The position numbers and the translations under genes were made by a program. Shown piece by piece: positions 11,741 through 23,270 of a stretch of 64,000 bases of DNA (its first letter is position 1; each line of letters starts with the position of its first letter). This DNA comes from Orobanche coerulescens (lineage: Eukaryota; Streptophyta; Magnoliopsida; Lamiales; Orobanchaceae). The stretch spans positions 8,543,501 to 8,607,500 of the forward strand of contig CM065819.1 of assembly GCA_033398695.1 (NCBI GenBank). Direction: 5' to 3'. A model generated the notes under the pieces. That model made no database searches. It saw nothing but the letters and a program-made list of their open reading frames with translations, and was not told the DNA's origin.

Positions 11741-12270
11741 ACGGCCGTAACAAATAATACATTACGGACGTCACATGCATTCGTTGGCTTAAGGTTGTTT
11801 TGGCCGAAGACGAGATACGGCCGTAAGGTAGGCAGGCTACGGCCGTAAGATGTGTTCGGAGGTTGCAGGCATGTCGAACGAGGAGGGGTTACGGCCGTAA
11901 GGGTTGTGGCATACGGCCATAAGTTGAGGTAGGTACGGCCGTAAGGCTTGGCCGGTTACGGCCGTACGTGTCGAGCAGGGTGCCCAGGCAGTTTCGACGG
12001 AGGCTTCATACGCTCGTAAGTTTGGCCGATTATGGCCGTATCGGTCGAGTTACGCCCGTAAGGTGTGCGGGTACGGCCGTATGGCTGTCGGCAGGTGTTT
12101 GGATGAGGGCGAGTTACGCCCGTAAGACAGGTGCGGGTAAGGCTGTATGACTGTCGGCAGATTCTGGACGAAGCCGAGTTACGGCCGTACGAGATGGCTG
12201 GTTACGGCCGTAAGGCCGTTGACCTGGGATGTTACGGTCGTAAGTAGGCCAAGTTACGGCCGTAACGTTT
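11741..12270. repeat. G1 U3 array of TTACGGCCGTAA palindromes
   Basis: About 18 intact or one- to three-base-off copies of the 12 bp palindrome TTACGGCCGTAA lie in ~530 bp, at irregular spacings of roughly 20-40 bp. Variants such as TTACGCCCGTAA and TACGGCCATAA keep the outer TTAC/GTAA arms. The array ends a few bases before the TATA-like box, which suggests a promoter-associated cluster of protein-binding sites. The spacer sequences are not obviously repeated, so it is not a simple tandem repeat. Confidence 0.9.
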
Positions 12271-12275
12271 GGTAG

Positions 12276-12283
12276 TTTATAAG
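12276..12283 (+). promoter_or_regulatory. G1 LTR TATA-like box
   Basis: TTTATAAG directly follows the last palindrome of the array. It would direct transcription into the R region that begins with the CTCTCATTTTCTTCACC stretch. Position relative to the LTR start (about 890 bp) and to the array is matched by the same box in the 3' LTR at about 22320. Confidence 0.6.
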
Positions 12284-13932
12284 GACCTGGACGGGTTTTT
12301 GAGGTCATTTCTCTCATTTTCTTCACCTTGTCCGAGAGAGAGAGCTTGAGGAAGAGATTTTTCTTCATCAATCACTTGAGTACTCGGTTTTCATCATCTT
12401 CATTCGGTTGTGAAGCTTGGATAGTCGATCTAACGCGTGTTCATCAGATCAAAGTATTTGGATCTTCAAAGGTAATATTCTTCAAACATCTTGGATTTCG
12501 ATTTTGTGTTGAGATATGATGTTTTGGACGTTATAATCATGTTGTATGAAGAGATGTATGTATGATTACGAGTGTGTATGAATATTCATTGGATTATTGA
12601 AAGGTTATTCAAGAACACTTTGAATAATGAGTTGGATTTGGGGGTTTTCGATTAGTTGTTGTTGAAATCACGAATTTGGATATTGATATTGGATTTTTGA
12701 TTGTATTGAAGATGTTTTGTCGGTTTGAAATACTCCTTGGGGATTCGATATTGGTATAATTGAGGATTGATTGTAAACAATCGAAGATTGGTCACAACGT
12801 GTTTGATATAATGCCCCAATGAGCTTGGTTTAGTCGTATCGACGTTTTGTGTTAGTTTAACCGTGTTTGATTCGTATGTTGAACGGATTGTTGGTAATTG
12901 TGTTATTCAAGGTTGTTCGAGCGACCGACATCTCATTTAGGATGTTTGTTCGTGGAAGGACATTTTTCACCGGTGTTGAGTAAGTTAATTCTTACTCGGT
13001 TAAAAGGATGTTCATTCCTTCTGTTGTTGTTCATTCATAATCATAACTCATTCATAATGTATTAACCGTATTGAGACTTGTAATTGTCGAATAATCACTT
13101 CATTCACGAGGTACGATGGTTCCAATCATTTCATTGAGCTATCATTCACTTCACCATTATTTTCATCTCGGTGAGTCATTCTTGACTTTAACGGATTATT
13201 ATTCATTGATATTCATTATGGTCACTTTCGATAGTGTGACCTTCTGTGTTCATATTGCGTGGCCAGGTGCGGATGTGTGGAATTTTTAGTCGGGCACACG
13301 ATAGTCATGTGTTGGGTTCACCGATACATTGGACTGTGCACACAGTAATGCTTACCTCCGTGAGACTAATTAGGTACAAGGACGGGTGTGTCCGGGCACT
13401 CGTCTTGTACACTTGCACAGAACATTACGGGCGTACTATGATGCTCCTCTTCAGCTTAAATTCATAACTAAGGATATTTCATAATTGAGATATATCATGA
13501 TTGTGTATATTCAACCCTTGAAGATTGTTGTTCTGTATAACTGACCCCGTTAAGGGATATTGTTTTCAGGTCACGGCAAGGCAAAGGCACGGGAAGAGCA
13601 TGTGGACGGCGAGGAGTCCCAGTGATACTAGTAGGGGGCCCCAACCCTTTCAGTCATTCATGTTGTTGTCATTTTATTTTTCCACTGGAGTTTTCCAATT
13701 GGATACTCCGTTTCATTCAGTGTTGTGTATTTTATCTTCATATAAAATATACATGTATTCGGTATTATCTTGGGTGTGTTGTAATGAAACTCCTTATCGG
13801 AGTTATGGATGATATAATGTGGTTCGGTACTACAATTATATTATTTAATTCATTAATTTTCATTCGCTAGGTGGGTCCCAGTCGGGGGTCCACGGCACTG
13901 TAATATCCGCCTAGTTTTTGGTGTTACAGAGT

Positions 13933-13944
13933 TGGTATCGGAGC
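13933..13944 (+). promoter_or_regulatory. G1 primer-binding site
   Basis: TGGTATCGGAGC begins four bases after the LTR end and differs by one base from the initiator tRNA-Met complement TGGTATCAGAGC. G2 has the same changed base, so this is a shared feature of the lineage. Confidence 0.85.
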
Positions 13945-14398
13945 GTGGTTTTGAATACTACCTTCCGAGTCATGTCTCATTTAGAATCATCGTCATTAGA
14001 CTAGTATCATTGGACTTTCGCGTCATGTGTGACCTGTGCAAATGCTGAGCCCATCAGACCGAAAGAACTGTAAGACTTCTAACGCCATGGTATAATTTCT
14101 GGCAATGAGAATCATTCATTCATAATTCACCAGTTAACAATCCTCAATCATCATTTTCATTTTAATCATGTTGATCATGTTAACTCATTAATCACTCAAT
14201 TCATTTCATTACTCAGTTGTTGATCTTGAGGATCATATCATTAATCTTGTTAACTTGTTCAAGATAATCATTTCCAGAATATCATCAGATAATCATGTCA
14301 CCTCAGTTAATCATTCATGTAATCACTGTGTTAGAGCGCGTATGCTCATTTTCATCATTTCATGACGTAAATCATAATGCGGTACTCATACGAGATCT
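13945..14398 (+). other. G1 leader between PBS and gag
   Basis: Non-coding leader rich in ATCATT repeats. It is nearly collinear with the G2 leader at 32497-32947. No splice or packaging signal could be recognised. Confidence 0.6.
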
Positions 14399-15121
14399 AT
14401 GATTATCATGCGACCTTCCTACTTCAGTATGGAGAGAGCTGTCAGGGGATGCACGGGGAGAGGCCGCAGTGCGGGCCGAAACCCGGGAAATAATCACTCT
14501 CTGTCGGGAAGTCGTACCCAGGACTCAGCTCGATCTGAAGATGTTCGGATCGATCCACTCACTTTTATGCAGGTCATGATGACCCATATGCAATTGCTTA
14601 ATCATCATTGCGCCACTCTGGCCGAATTAATCGAGAGAACTCTCACGTATGAGCCTGCTGCTAAGGAAATTGCTGAGCAACAGCCTTCATCTATCATCAA
14701 GAAATCAACGAAGCATAATCAGTCCGAAGGCGGTCAGTCAACCTTCAAGAAGCCTCGTGTGGGCCCTAAAGTTTCTGAGCGACCTCCTACGGCGCCTAAA
14801 CCTGCGGGATCTCAGTCCCGAACGACCAGATCAGCCATCACCTGTTTCAACTGTGGAGTGTCGGGTCATTACAGCACTAAGTGTCTCAAACTGTCTATCA
14901 CGTGCCATAATTGTGGGATTGTTGGGCATAACGCCCGTTTTTGCCAAAGGGACTCCAAGCCAACTCCGGTGGCATCTCAGGCCCTAAAGCAATCAGCGAT
15001 TCAGAATCAGACTGCTCTGTCAGCGTCATTTAAGATGACGGAAGCGAATAAAGGCGGAGCTCATATTTATCAGACGGGAGCGTTCGGTTCGGGGCCGGCA
15101 AGTCCCGGATTCACGCGATGA
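14399..15121 (+). CDS. G1 gag, short form with two zinc knuckles and no capsid core
   Basis: The open frame is 240 residues. The Met at 14429 (MERAVRGCTGRGR) is a better start than 14399, because Gypsy gags of this type begin with a short basic Gly/Arg stretch. An N-terminal helical block (TFMQVMMTHMQLLNHH) runs directly into AELIERTLTYEPAAKEIAEQ, a segment resembling the C-terminal end of the retrotransposon gag domain. The roughly 150-residue capsid core between them, visible in part in G0 (ARPPLFDGSGDKHVDDWISE), is missing. Two CX2CX4HX4C knuckles follow (CFNCGVSGHYSTKC and CHNCGIVGHNARFC, about residues 150-180). It could bind nucleic acid but probably not assemble a particle alone. G2 has the same deletion. 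Confidence 0.8.
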   Translation: MIIMRPSYFSMERAVRGCTGRGRSAGRNPGNNHSLSGSRTQDSARSEDVRIDPLTFMQVMMTHMQLLNHHCATLAELIERTLTYEPAAKEIAEQQPSSIIKKSTKHNQSEGGQSTFKKPRVGPKVSERPPTAPKPAGSQSRTTRSAITCFNCGVSGHYSTKCLKLSITCHNCGIVGHNARFCQRDSKPTPVASQALKQSAIQNQTALSASFKMTEANKGGAHIYQTGAFGSGPASPGFTR

Positions 15122-15570
15122 AGAGGACCGGCGATCCGGAGGCCCAAACGATCTCAGGTATACTCGTAATTCTATCTCAACCTGTGTGAACCCTTTTTGA
15201 TACTGGTACATCGCATTCATTCATTTCCGAATCATATTTGTAGAGACTTCACTTAGATAGTGCTAATAATTGTGGACCTTATATCATTGGTCTACGTGAC
15301 GGTAGAAGAATTTTCGGAAATCATGAGGTTAAGAATTGGCCGAATTAAGCTTAATGACCGCGATTGGTTGGCGGACCTAATCGTGGTGGATTTACCTAAG
15401 GACGATGTAATATTGGGTATTAGTTGGATAGATCGTCATGATACCATCCTCAGTGTTCGTAAGCGTATGGTCACTATCATTTCAGTCGTTGGAGCCGAGT
15501 GTGTATTTCAGGGAGGTAATCTCCGTTGTTCCAGAAGAATCATTAATATGATGAAAGCTGTGAAATTACT
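15122..15570 (+). pseudogene. G1 aspartic protease
   Basis: The region encodes the retropepsin of the Gypsy pol. A LFDTGTSHSFIS active-site block lies near 15200, and the later DVILGISWIDRHD block near 15405-15440 is the usual C-terminal signature. A TGA lies two codons before the DTG block, and further frame changes follow (near 15250 and after 15330), so it cannot be translated as one piece. It continues from gag and precedes the 56 bp repeats and RT. Confidence 0.8.
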
Positions 15571-15576
15571 CAATCA

Positions 15577-15840
15577 GAGGTGTTCAATCATTCATTGTAT
15601 CATTGTCATCGATTGGCCGTTCTAAGTCAATCGAGGTGTTCAATCATTCATTGTATCATTGTCATCGATTGGCCATTCTAAGACAATCGAGGTGTTCAAT
15701 CATTCATTATATCATTGTCATCGATTGGCCGTTCTAAGGCAATTGAGGTGTTCAACCATTCACTATATCATTGTCATCGATTGACCATTCTAAGGCAATC
15801 GAGCTGTTCAACCATTCGTGGTATCATTGTTATCGATTGA
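15577..15840. repeat. 56 bp tandem repeat, about 4.7 copies, in the protease-RT linker
   Basis: Copies start at 15577, 15633, 15689, 15745 and 15801, exactly 56 bp apart. Each begins GAGGTGTTCAAYCATTC and contains TCGATTGGCC. The last copy runs into the start of RT. The paralogous region of G2 (about 34124-34210) has under two copies, so the array expanded in G1. Because 56 is not a multiple of three, each added unit shifts the frame. Confidence 0.93.
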
Positions 15841-16789
15841 TGATGTACTCCCAGACGAGCTACCTAGTTTACCTCCACCGAGGGATGTGGAATTCACGTT
15901 AGAGTTGGAGCCTGGTACGTCCCCATTATCGAAGGCACCATATCGGATGGCCCCGACCGAAATGCAGGAGTTGAAGAATCAACTTGAGGAATTGTTCAAG
16001 AAAGGTTATATCCGACCGAGTGCGTCCCCGTGGGGAGCACCAGTGTTATTTGTCAAGAAGAAGGATGGTTGGTTTCGTGTGTGTATTAATTATCGGGAGT
16101 TGAACAGGGTGACGATCAAGAATAAGTATCCTCTACCCCGTATTGATGATCTCTTAGATCAACTTCAGGGAGCTTCAGTATTTTCCAAGATCGACTTAAG
16201 ATCTTGATATCATCAGTTGCGAATTCGAGAGTCAGATATCGCGAGGACGGCGTTTCGAACACGCTATGGTCATTATGAGTTCGTGGTAATGCCGTTTGGG
16301 TTAACTATTGCACCTGCGGTATTCATGGAGTTAATGAATCGGGTTTTCATCGACTTTTTGGATGAGTTTGTGGTTATCTTCATCGATGAGATTTTAATTT
16401 ATTCTCGTGACCGGTAGGAGCATGAGTTTCACCTTCATCAGATGCTCGACGTGTTGAGACAAGAGCAGCTTTATGGAAAGTTTTCCAAGTGTGAGTTCTA
16501 GATGTCCGAATTGTCGTTTCTCGGGCATGTAATTTCATCAGACGGTGTACGTGTTGATCCTCAGGAGACGGAGGCTATCCGAGATTGGTTACCTCCGAAG
16601 AACATTAAGGAAATCCGAAGCTTTCTCGGAGTTGCCGGTTATCATCGGTGATTTGTGGAAGGATTTTCTAAAATCGCTCAATCAATGACGAACCTTTTGT
16701 GAAAGGATAAGAAATACACATGGTCCGACGCGTGTCAGCGGAGTTTTGAGGAACTCAAGATCCGATTAATTTCAACACTTGTCCTTTCC
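15818..16789 (+). pseudogene. G1 Gypsy reverse transcriptase
   Basis: RT core of a Ty3/Gypsy pol. It begins with [16 protein letters not shown] and shows [35 protein letters not shown] (catalytic Asp), the [15 protein letters not shown] block and FIDEILIYS. The last should be FIDDILIYS, so one catalytic Asp is changed to Glu. In-frame stops occur at 16205 (TGA), 16415 (TAG), 16499 (TAG), near 16651 (TGA) and near 16699 (TGA). This copy is catalytically dead. It continues into RNase H. Confidence 0.9.
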
Positions 16790-18397
16790 TTGCCACAAGG
16801 GACGGAAGGATTCGTGGTTTATGGTGACGCGTCCGGACACGGTCTTGGATGTGTATTAATGCAGAATAGGAAGGTTATTGCCTATGCTTCACGGCAATTG
16901 AGACCTTACAAGGTTAATTATCCGACGCATGACCTGGAGCTAGCAGCCGTGGTTTTCACGTTGAAGATTTGGCGTCATTACCTTTATGGCGTCACTTGTC
17001 AGATATTCACCGATCACAAGAGTTTGAAGTATATATTTACTCAGAAGGAGTTATATATGCGACAGAGGCGGTGGTTGGAACTAATCAAAGATTATGATAT
17101 TGAGATCATGTACCACCCGGGCAAGGCGAATGTTGTCGTCGATGCCTTGAGTCGTAAGTCCGTTCAGGAGCAAATGCTTGCTCGTTTAACAGTTCAGAAG
17201 GAGCTTCAACAGGATTTTCTTAGACCTGAGATCGAGGTCTGGCTTCAGCGAGTGCAAGGGCAACCTTGCATGTTAGAGATTTCATCGCCACTTGAGGAGG
17301 CAATCAGAGTGAATCAGGGTTCAGACCCATCATTGTTGCGCATCCGTGAGGATGTGGCTCAGGGGAAAGCCCCTAGATTTGTGGTCCACGAGGATGGACT
17401 TTTGCGATTTAAGAATCGGTTATGCGCACCGGCGGATGACGAGTTGAAAAACTCGATTTTGAGAGAAGCTCATGCTACCCTTTATTCCATTCATCCGGGG
17501 TCCAGCAAAATGTACAAGGACTTGAAACAAAATTACTGGTGGAGTAATATGAAGCGAGAAGTCGCAGAATTTGTTTCGAGATGTTTAACCTGTCAGCAAG
17601 TCAAGATAGAACATCAGCGACCGGTAGGTATGCTTAAACCGCTCCCTATTCCAGAGTGGAAGTGGGAAGATATTTCTATGGACTTCATCACGAGTTTGCC
17701 GATGAGTCGTCGTGGCATGAATACAATCTGGGTAGTTGTGGACCGTTTAACTAAGTCAGCTCATTTTCTTGAGATTAAGGATACGTGGGGTCCCAAGAGA
17801 CTTTCCCAGTTATTCATCAAAGAGATAGTGAGACTGCACGGTACTCCTAAAAGTATCATTTTCGATCGTGACGGACGGTTCGTGTCTCATTTTTGGAAAT
17901 CAGTTCATCGTGCTATGGGAACTCAGCTTAACCTCAGTACCGTTTTTCATCCTCAGTCCGAAGGACAATCAGAGAGGACTATTCAGACATTGGAGGACAT
18001 GTTGAGGGCATGCGTCCTCGATTGGAAGGACTATTGGGAAGCCCAACTACCATTGATTGAGTTCACGTACAATAATAGTTGGCGTGCTTCGATTAAGATG
18101 GAACCTTACGAGGCCTTGTATGGTCGTCGTTGTCGATCTCCTTTGTGTTGGGATTACTTATCAGAATCAATCGGCACTGAGCCCGATATGCTTATAGCCG
18201 CCCGTGAGAAGGTAGCTTTGATCAGGAGTCGTTTGTTGACAGCTCAGAGTCGACAGAAATCATATGCAGATAATCGTCGTCGACCACAAGAGTTCGAGAC
18301 AGGTGACCACGTGTTGGTCAAGGTATCCCCGAGTCGAGGTATTTTTCCGTTTCGGAAAACGGGGGAAGTTGAGCCCGAGATTCATTGGATCGTTTGA
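16790..18397 (+). pseudogene. G1 RNase H and integrase
   Basis: An uninterrupted 535-codon stretch. RNase H comes first ([23 protein letters not shown]; the DALSRK block at about residue 120). Next comes the integrase H2C2 zinc region ([22 protein letters not shown] at about residues 225-270). The integrase core shows [20 protein letters not shown] and [16 protein letters not shown] with the D, D and E catalytic positions. Unusual residues are F for the common S before DRDGRF, and E for D in the usual SDGQ. The frame breaks at about 18350-18397, where the C-terminal region continues in another frame. As the longest intact piece of G1 it probably decayed last. Confidence 0.9.
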
Positions 18398-18721
18398 GAT
18401 TTTGGATCGAGTAGGCGAGCAACTTATTGATTGGCCTTACCTCCGGCATTGAGCCCAATTCATAATGTGTTTCACATCTCTCAGTTGCGGAAGAATGTTG
18501 CTAACCTGAGTCACATACTTCAGTTCGGCGGAATCGAGATCGCGGATGATCATTCATATGAGGAGCGTCCTATACGAGTTTTAGAGCGGCGAATCAAACA
18601 GTTGAGGAACAAGATGATTCCGTTGGTCAAGATTCATTGGTCCAGGCATGGAATCGAAGAGGCTACTTGGGAAATCGAGCATAGTATGGGGAAGAGTTAT
18701 ACCGAGTTGTTTGACCCTTAG
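18398..18721 (+). pseudogene. G1 integrase C-terminal tail with chromodomain-like end
   Basis: Continues pol after a frameshift. It has the HNVFHISQLRKN block, then a stretch ending VKIHWSRHGIEEATWEIEHS, the chromodomain-like terminus of chromovirus integrases thought to guide insertion to heterochromatin. The stop TAG at 18719-18721 starts the GTTTCGAGGACGAAAC stem-loop before the polypurine tract. Confidence 0.8.
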
Positions 18722-18738
18722 TTTCGAGGACGAAACTC

Positions 18739-18756
18739 TTTTTAAGGGGGAGAGTA
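18739..18756 (+). promoter_or_regulatory. G1 polypurine tract
   Basis: TTTTTAAGGGGGAGAGTA abuts the LTR start TGTAATACCC. It is preceded by the inverted repeat GTTTCG-AGGA-CGAAAC (18721-18736). It would prime plus-strand DNA synthesis. Confidence 0.85.
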
Positions 18757-19488
18757 TGTAATACCCGGTTGTAATTCATTCATTATCATTCAGTAATTAT
18801 CAGTCAGTAATTTTCACTCATTAGTAATCACTCATCATTCATGATTCATTCATTTGTGTTCATCGTTGGCATTTTGTAACCGTGCATCAGTTACCGATCG
18901 TCATTCATCTCCGTTTGTGGATCGAGACGAGAGTATCATCATTATCATCGTGAATGGTAGTCTTATGATGGAAGTATCATCTATCGCGTGTTATTGGACT
19001 TAATTACATTCATACGAGTATTGTATGTCGGATCATTCACCGTTTGTAGCGAGTTAACGGAGTTGTCGCATTTTCATCATTCCAACAACTAGTTACGGCC
19101 GTAACAAATCATACATTACGGCCGTCACATGCATTCGTTGGCTTAAAGTTGTTTTGGCCGAAGACGAGATACGGTCGTAAGGTAGGTAGGCTACGGCCGT
19201 AAGATGTGTTCGTGGGTTGCAGGCATGTCGGACGAGGAGGGGTTACGGCCGTAAGGGTTGCGGCATACGGCCGTAAGTTGAGGTAGGTACGGCCGTAAGG
19301 CTTGGCCGGTTAAGGCCGTACTTGTCGAGCAGGGTGTCCAGGCAGTTTCGACGGAGGCTTCATACACCCGTAAGTTTGGCCGGTTACGGCAGTATCGGTC
19401 GAGTTACGCCCGTAAGGTGTGCGGGTACGGCCGTATTGCTGTCGGCAGGTGTTTGGACGAGGGCGAGTTACGCCCGTAAGACAGGTGT
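18757..19488 (+). repeat. G1 3' LTR, left segment
   Basis: Matches 11390 onward, with a small deletion near 18806 (one CAGTAATTGTCACT unit lost). It includes most of the TTACGGCCGTAA array (19092-19480). The solo LTR S1 interrupts it at 19489; the last five bases GGTGT are the left copy of the S1 target-site duplication. Confidence 0.9.
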
Positions 19489-22174
19489 TGTAACACCCCC
19501 AGAACAGACCGGGAATATTACACGCCGTAGACCCTCTCCGCGAGGATCCACCAGGCTAAACATCGAAACAACATAATACATTACCTGCCGACATGGCAAA
19601 ATCACGAATCATTAGACCGATTAGGTCTTTCGTCACTGACATACAAATCAAAATACATAAACTCATCCAGACTCATACCCACGCAAGGGTAAAATACTTG
19701 TAAACAACTATCAATAAGACAGCGGAAAAGACAATACAATGGACTTCGACTAACTAAATCCAAAACTGGCCTTCGTGTGATTAGTATCATTCGTCTTTCA
19801 TCATCCCTCGTACCGATCATGTGACTTGCTCCCGAAAACCTGCATGTACCTGGACACAATATAGATATCCACCCCCCGATTGCTCGGGGGTTAGCAAAAC
19901 TCCACTGTTTCGCTAGTGCAAGTATAAAGTGCAAAAACGAGCCATACACAACATATTCCGAGAATATAATAATTTGAATATACTGCAACTCAGCCAAGAC
20001 AAAAGACTTCCCGAGATTTCTCATTTAAAACCGTAAACGTATAAATGAAATGAGTGGTCATTTGAAAATCAATTCAAGACCTCAGGAGTTTTGAAAAACA
20101 TAATTAATTGAGTAATTCTCAACTTATCGAAAACTACTTAGGGTCACAGCCCGGAGCTTATTTTCCCAAAATACAAATCCGATAACAAAACACAAGGTCC
20201 ATGACCCAACCGGCTCGATTCAAATCATTACCACAGACAATTACACACCACACATTACACTTATGCCATTCTAGCCAAACACCAAGACTTAATATAATGT
20301 CTCACGACTCCAAGCACAAGGCATTGTGATACTCCGGACATATCACAATTAACCAACAGTACAAACACTCTGGCAACTCTCGCGTAAGACCACTCGGCCA
20401 AGTCCCTATGCGCCCCGTCGGGCGACCCCAGGTGAGAATGCCCACTCGAAAGTAACTCTCACGCAAGACCACACGGTCAAGTCCCTGTGCGCCTCGTCGA
20501 GCGACCCCAGGTGAGAGTACCCCGAGAATAACCTTACAACCCTCATCAGATCACAATTCCAAAAACACAAACCACGAGAGTCAAACACAATATATATAGT
20601 CTAGGTATGGCTAGAATGGCCATATTGTCCAACACGTACTCACGACCCAGAACTATAACGATCTACACGGAAACACAATATCTCAACAGCACTGAAACGA
20701 CACAACCAATGTCACACAAACTCACATATTCGTCGATAACCACGTGACTCCACACACACACATCTTAACAAAGAATTTAACTTTACATTTACCAACGACA
20801 TAATCCTACATAATGACATCATACGGAAGTAAGACGATCCTATACCCAACACTAGCACACATATTCAATTAAGCATATTAAATCCCGAAACACACGGGTC
20901 ACCTTTAATAAAACCATGATGGTAAATACACCAATTCCTTTGAAAAATGGTTATAAATATTTATTTAGCACATACCGACAATTAGCTATCATTATATCCA
21001 CAAAACACGTAATGTATGGGCAAGATACTTGCCTCGATAATCGATACCGGACACTCCGACGAACACAGCTCAGTTGGGACACCTCGAACACCTACAATTC
21101 TCCGGCGGAGACAATGAATACACCCTCGATCGGAAAGCTTGAAGAAAACGACGAACGGAAGGGTTCCGACTCGAGTTCTTTGCGAGGAATCTGACACTAA
21201 CATCATACCATCAATAAATTAACGAACGAACAAGGAAGAATAATCGTAGAGATGCCCGAATCCCCTTTGTGACATTTTATCGAACACTTTCAAGGCATCA
21301 ATAAGATACTCAATAAAACGACGAATCCTCGGCAATCCAACCGTGGAACAATAAGGAATTCGACATAATATAGCTTAACAATCATCAATCCATCACTATT
21401 CTGAGTTAAAACGGATTAAACGGACAAATCGAACAAAATCCCCAAAACTAGATTTTAAGAAAACTTACCCTGATTCGGTCGATCGAAGCAAGTTATGGAA
21501 GGATTAATCGATGTTACGGACTCAGAAATTTCGTGTATTGGATAGATTAACAACATGTCTTTGGTTTCCCCAAGACTTGGCTGCGGAAGGATTGAAAACG
21601 AAATGGGAAAAATGAGTGAAACCCGACTGCTCTGCCATATTTATACCCCTGCCGGACACGGCGCAGCAAACGGCCCAGACTAGCACCGTGTCTTCCGCCG
21701 GGTTGCAGGTCAGTGCACGACCTGACCGACACGGCGCAACACCCGGCGCAAGGTGCCTGCGCGTATGTCTCGGCCGTGTCCGACACGGCGCATCACCCGG
21801 CGCCAAACTTGCGCGGGTTCTCGGCCGTGTCTCGGCAGGCCTGTCAGTCCTGGCCGACCCGGCGCAGGACACGGCGCTCGGAAGCGCCGTTTTCACGGCC
21901 GTTTCATACAGGTCCGGCCATAAAACCTCCGGTTGCAAAATGACTCCGATATGAACCGAAAATTACGATAGGACCACAACAACGATCCGGAAGAAGACGA
22001 ATAATAACAAAACAGGACATACGATTAGCTCGACTTACGAAATGAAAAGTCGTATCCGACGAATATCACGACCCTGTCTATCATGCCGGACCAGGAAATC
22101 GTCCATAGAACAAAATGATCGACACAACCGGCAAAATTCAAAAATGACCGGAACCGAGAATCTCGGGTGTCACA
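19489..22174 (-). mobile_element. S1 solo LTR (Gypsy) inside the G1 3' LTR
   Basis: A 2,686 bp LTR with no internal region. The minus-strand start is TGTGACACCCGAGATTC (at 22174) and the end is GGGGGTGTTACA (at 19489). Flanks are GGTGT (19484-19488) and GGTGC (22175-22179), a 5 bp TSD with one mismatch. Removing it rejoins the G1 LTR sequence seen at about 12121-12135. Minus-strand U3 carries a CGACACGGCGCA-type array (21650-21905) and a TATAAATA box (21637-21647). R/U5 carries the hairpin-CAGG module (19845-19897) and a two-copy 79 bp repeat (20377 and 20456). It is related to the N1 and S2b LTRs through that module and the CGTGTAATATYCC end. Confidence 0.88.
21650..21905. repeat. S1 U3 array of CGACACGGCGCA-type words
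   Basis: Repeated GACACGGCGCA, CGGCCGTGTC and CCCGGCGC words, GC-rich against an AT-rich LTR. They lie immediately upstream (minus strand) of the TATAAATA box. The positional equivalent in G1 is the TTACGGCCGTAA array. Confidence 0.75.
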
Positions 22175-23270
22175 GGTGCGGGTACGGTCATATGACTGTC
22201 GGCAGATTCTGGATGAAGCGAGTTACGGCCGTACGAGATGGCTGGTTATGGCCATAAGGCCGTTGACCTAGGATGTTACGGTCGTAAGTAGGCCGAGTTA
22301 CGACCGTAACGTTCGGCTGTTTATAAGGACCTGGACGGGTTTTTGAGGTCATTTCTCTTATTTTCTTCACCTTGTCCGAGAGAGAGAGCTTGAGGAAGAG
22401 ATTTTTCTTCATCAATCACTTGAGTACTCGGTTTTCATCATCTTCATTCGGTTTTGAAGCTTGGATAGTCGATCTAACGCGTGTTCATCGGATCAAAGTA
22501 TTTGGATCTTCAAAGGTAATATTCTTCAAACATCTTGGATTTTGATTTTGTGTTGAGATATGATGTTTTGGACGTTATAATCATGTTGTATGAAGATATG
22601 TACGTATGATTACGAGTGTGTATGAATATTCATTGGATTATTGAAAGGTTATTCAAGAACACTTTGAATATTGAGTTGGATTTGGGGGTTTTCGATTAGT
22701 TGTTGTTGAAATCACGAATTTGGATATTCATATTGGATTTTTGATTGTATTGAAGATGTTTTGTTGGTTTGAAATACTCCTTGGGGATTTGATATTGGTA
22801 TAATTGAGGATTGATTGTAAACAATCGAAGATTGGTCACAACGTGTTTGATATAATGCCCCAATGAGCTTGGTTTAGTCGTATCGACGTTTTGTGTTAGT
22901 TTAACCGTGTTTGATTCGTATGTTGAACGGATTGTTGGTAATTGTATTATTCAAGGTTGTTCGAGCGACCGACATATCATTTAGGACGTTTGTTCGTGGA
23001 AAGACATTTTTCACCGGTGTTGAGTAAGTTAATTCTTACTCGGTTAAAAGGATGTTCATTCCTTTCGTTGTTGTTCATGCATACGTATAATTCATTCATA
23101 ATATATCAATCATGTTGAGACTCGTAATTATCAAGCTAATCATTTAATTCACGAGGAACGACGGTTCCAATTATCTCATTTGAAGTTATCACTCATTGCA
23201 CCTTTATTCCATCTCGGTAAGTCATTCTTGACCCTTGACGGATTTTTATTCATTATTCTTCATCTCGGTC
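22175..23270 (+). repeat. G1 3' LTR, right segment, truncated
   Basis: Resumes exactly where S1 interrupts it: last palindromes of the array (22200-22312), TATA-like box, then R/U5 collinear with 12300-13240. Similarity fades at about 23240-23290, and the final ~650 bp of the LTR (the equivalent of 13250-13928) are missing. The next recognisable sequence is the truncated 3' LTR of G0. The exact breakpoint is uncertain by about 30 bp. Confidence 0.85.

Larger units (their letters stand above)
11390..13928 (+). repeat. G1 Gypsy 5' LTR
   Basis: A 2,539 bp LTR from TGTAATACCCGGTTG to GGTGTTACA, followed immediately by the PBS. U3 starts with a CATTCAGTAATT-rich stretch, then carries the TTACGGCCGTAA array (11741-12270) and a TTTATAAG TATA-like box (12276-12283). 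The R/U5 part contains the hairpin-CAGG module at 13541-13570. The first ~200 bp also recur at 18757 (its own 3' LTR) and at 37121 in G2. The left flank is GAGTC (11385-11389). No right-hand TSD survives because the 3' LTR is truncated. Confidence 0.92.

Noticed and set aside
11741..12270. CRISPR-like array
   Set aside because: The repeats are 12 bp palindromes with irregular spacing, spacers are not uniform in length, and the sequence is a plant LTR.
13933..13944. Real tRNA gene at the tRNA-Met-like sequence
   Set aside because: Only 12 bases match and no cloverleaf can be formed. It is a primer-binding site, as are the sites at 4567, 32485, 46611 and 55671.
21522..21954. Overlapping open frames on both strands as real genes
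   Set aside because: They arise from the GC-rich repeated words of the S1 U3 array, which lack stop codons in several frames.
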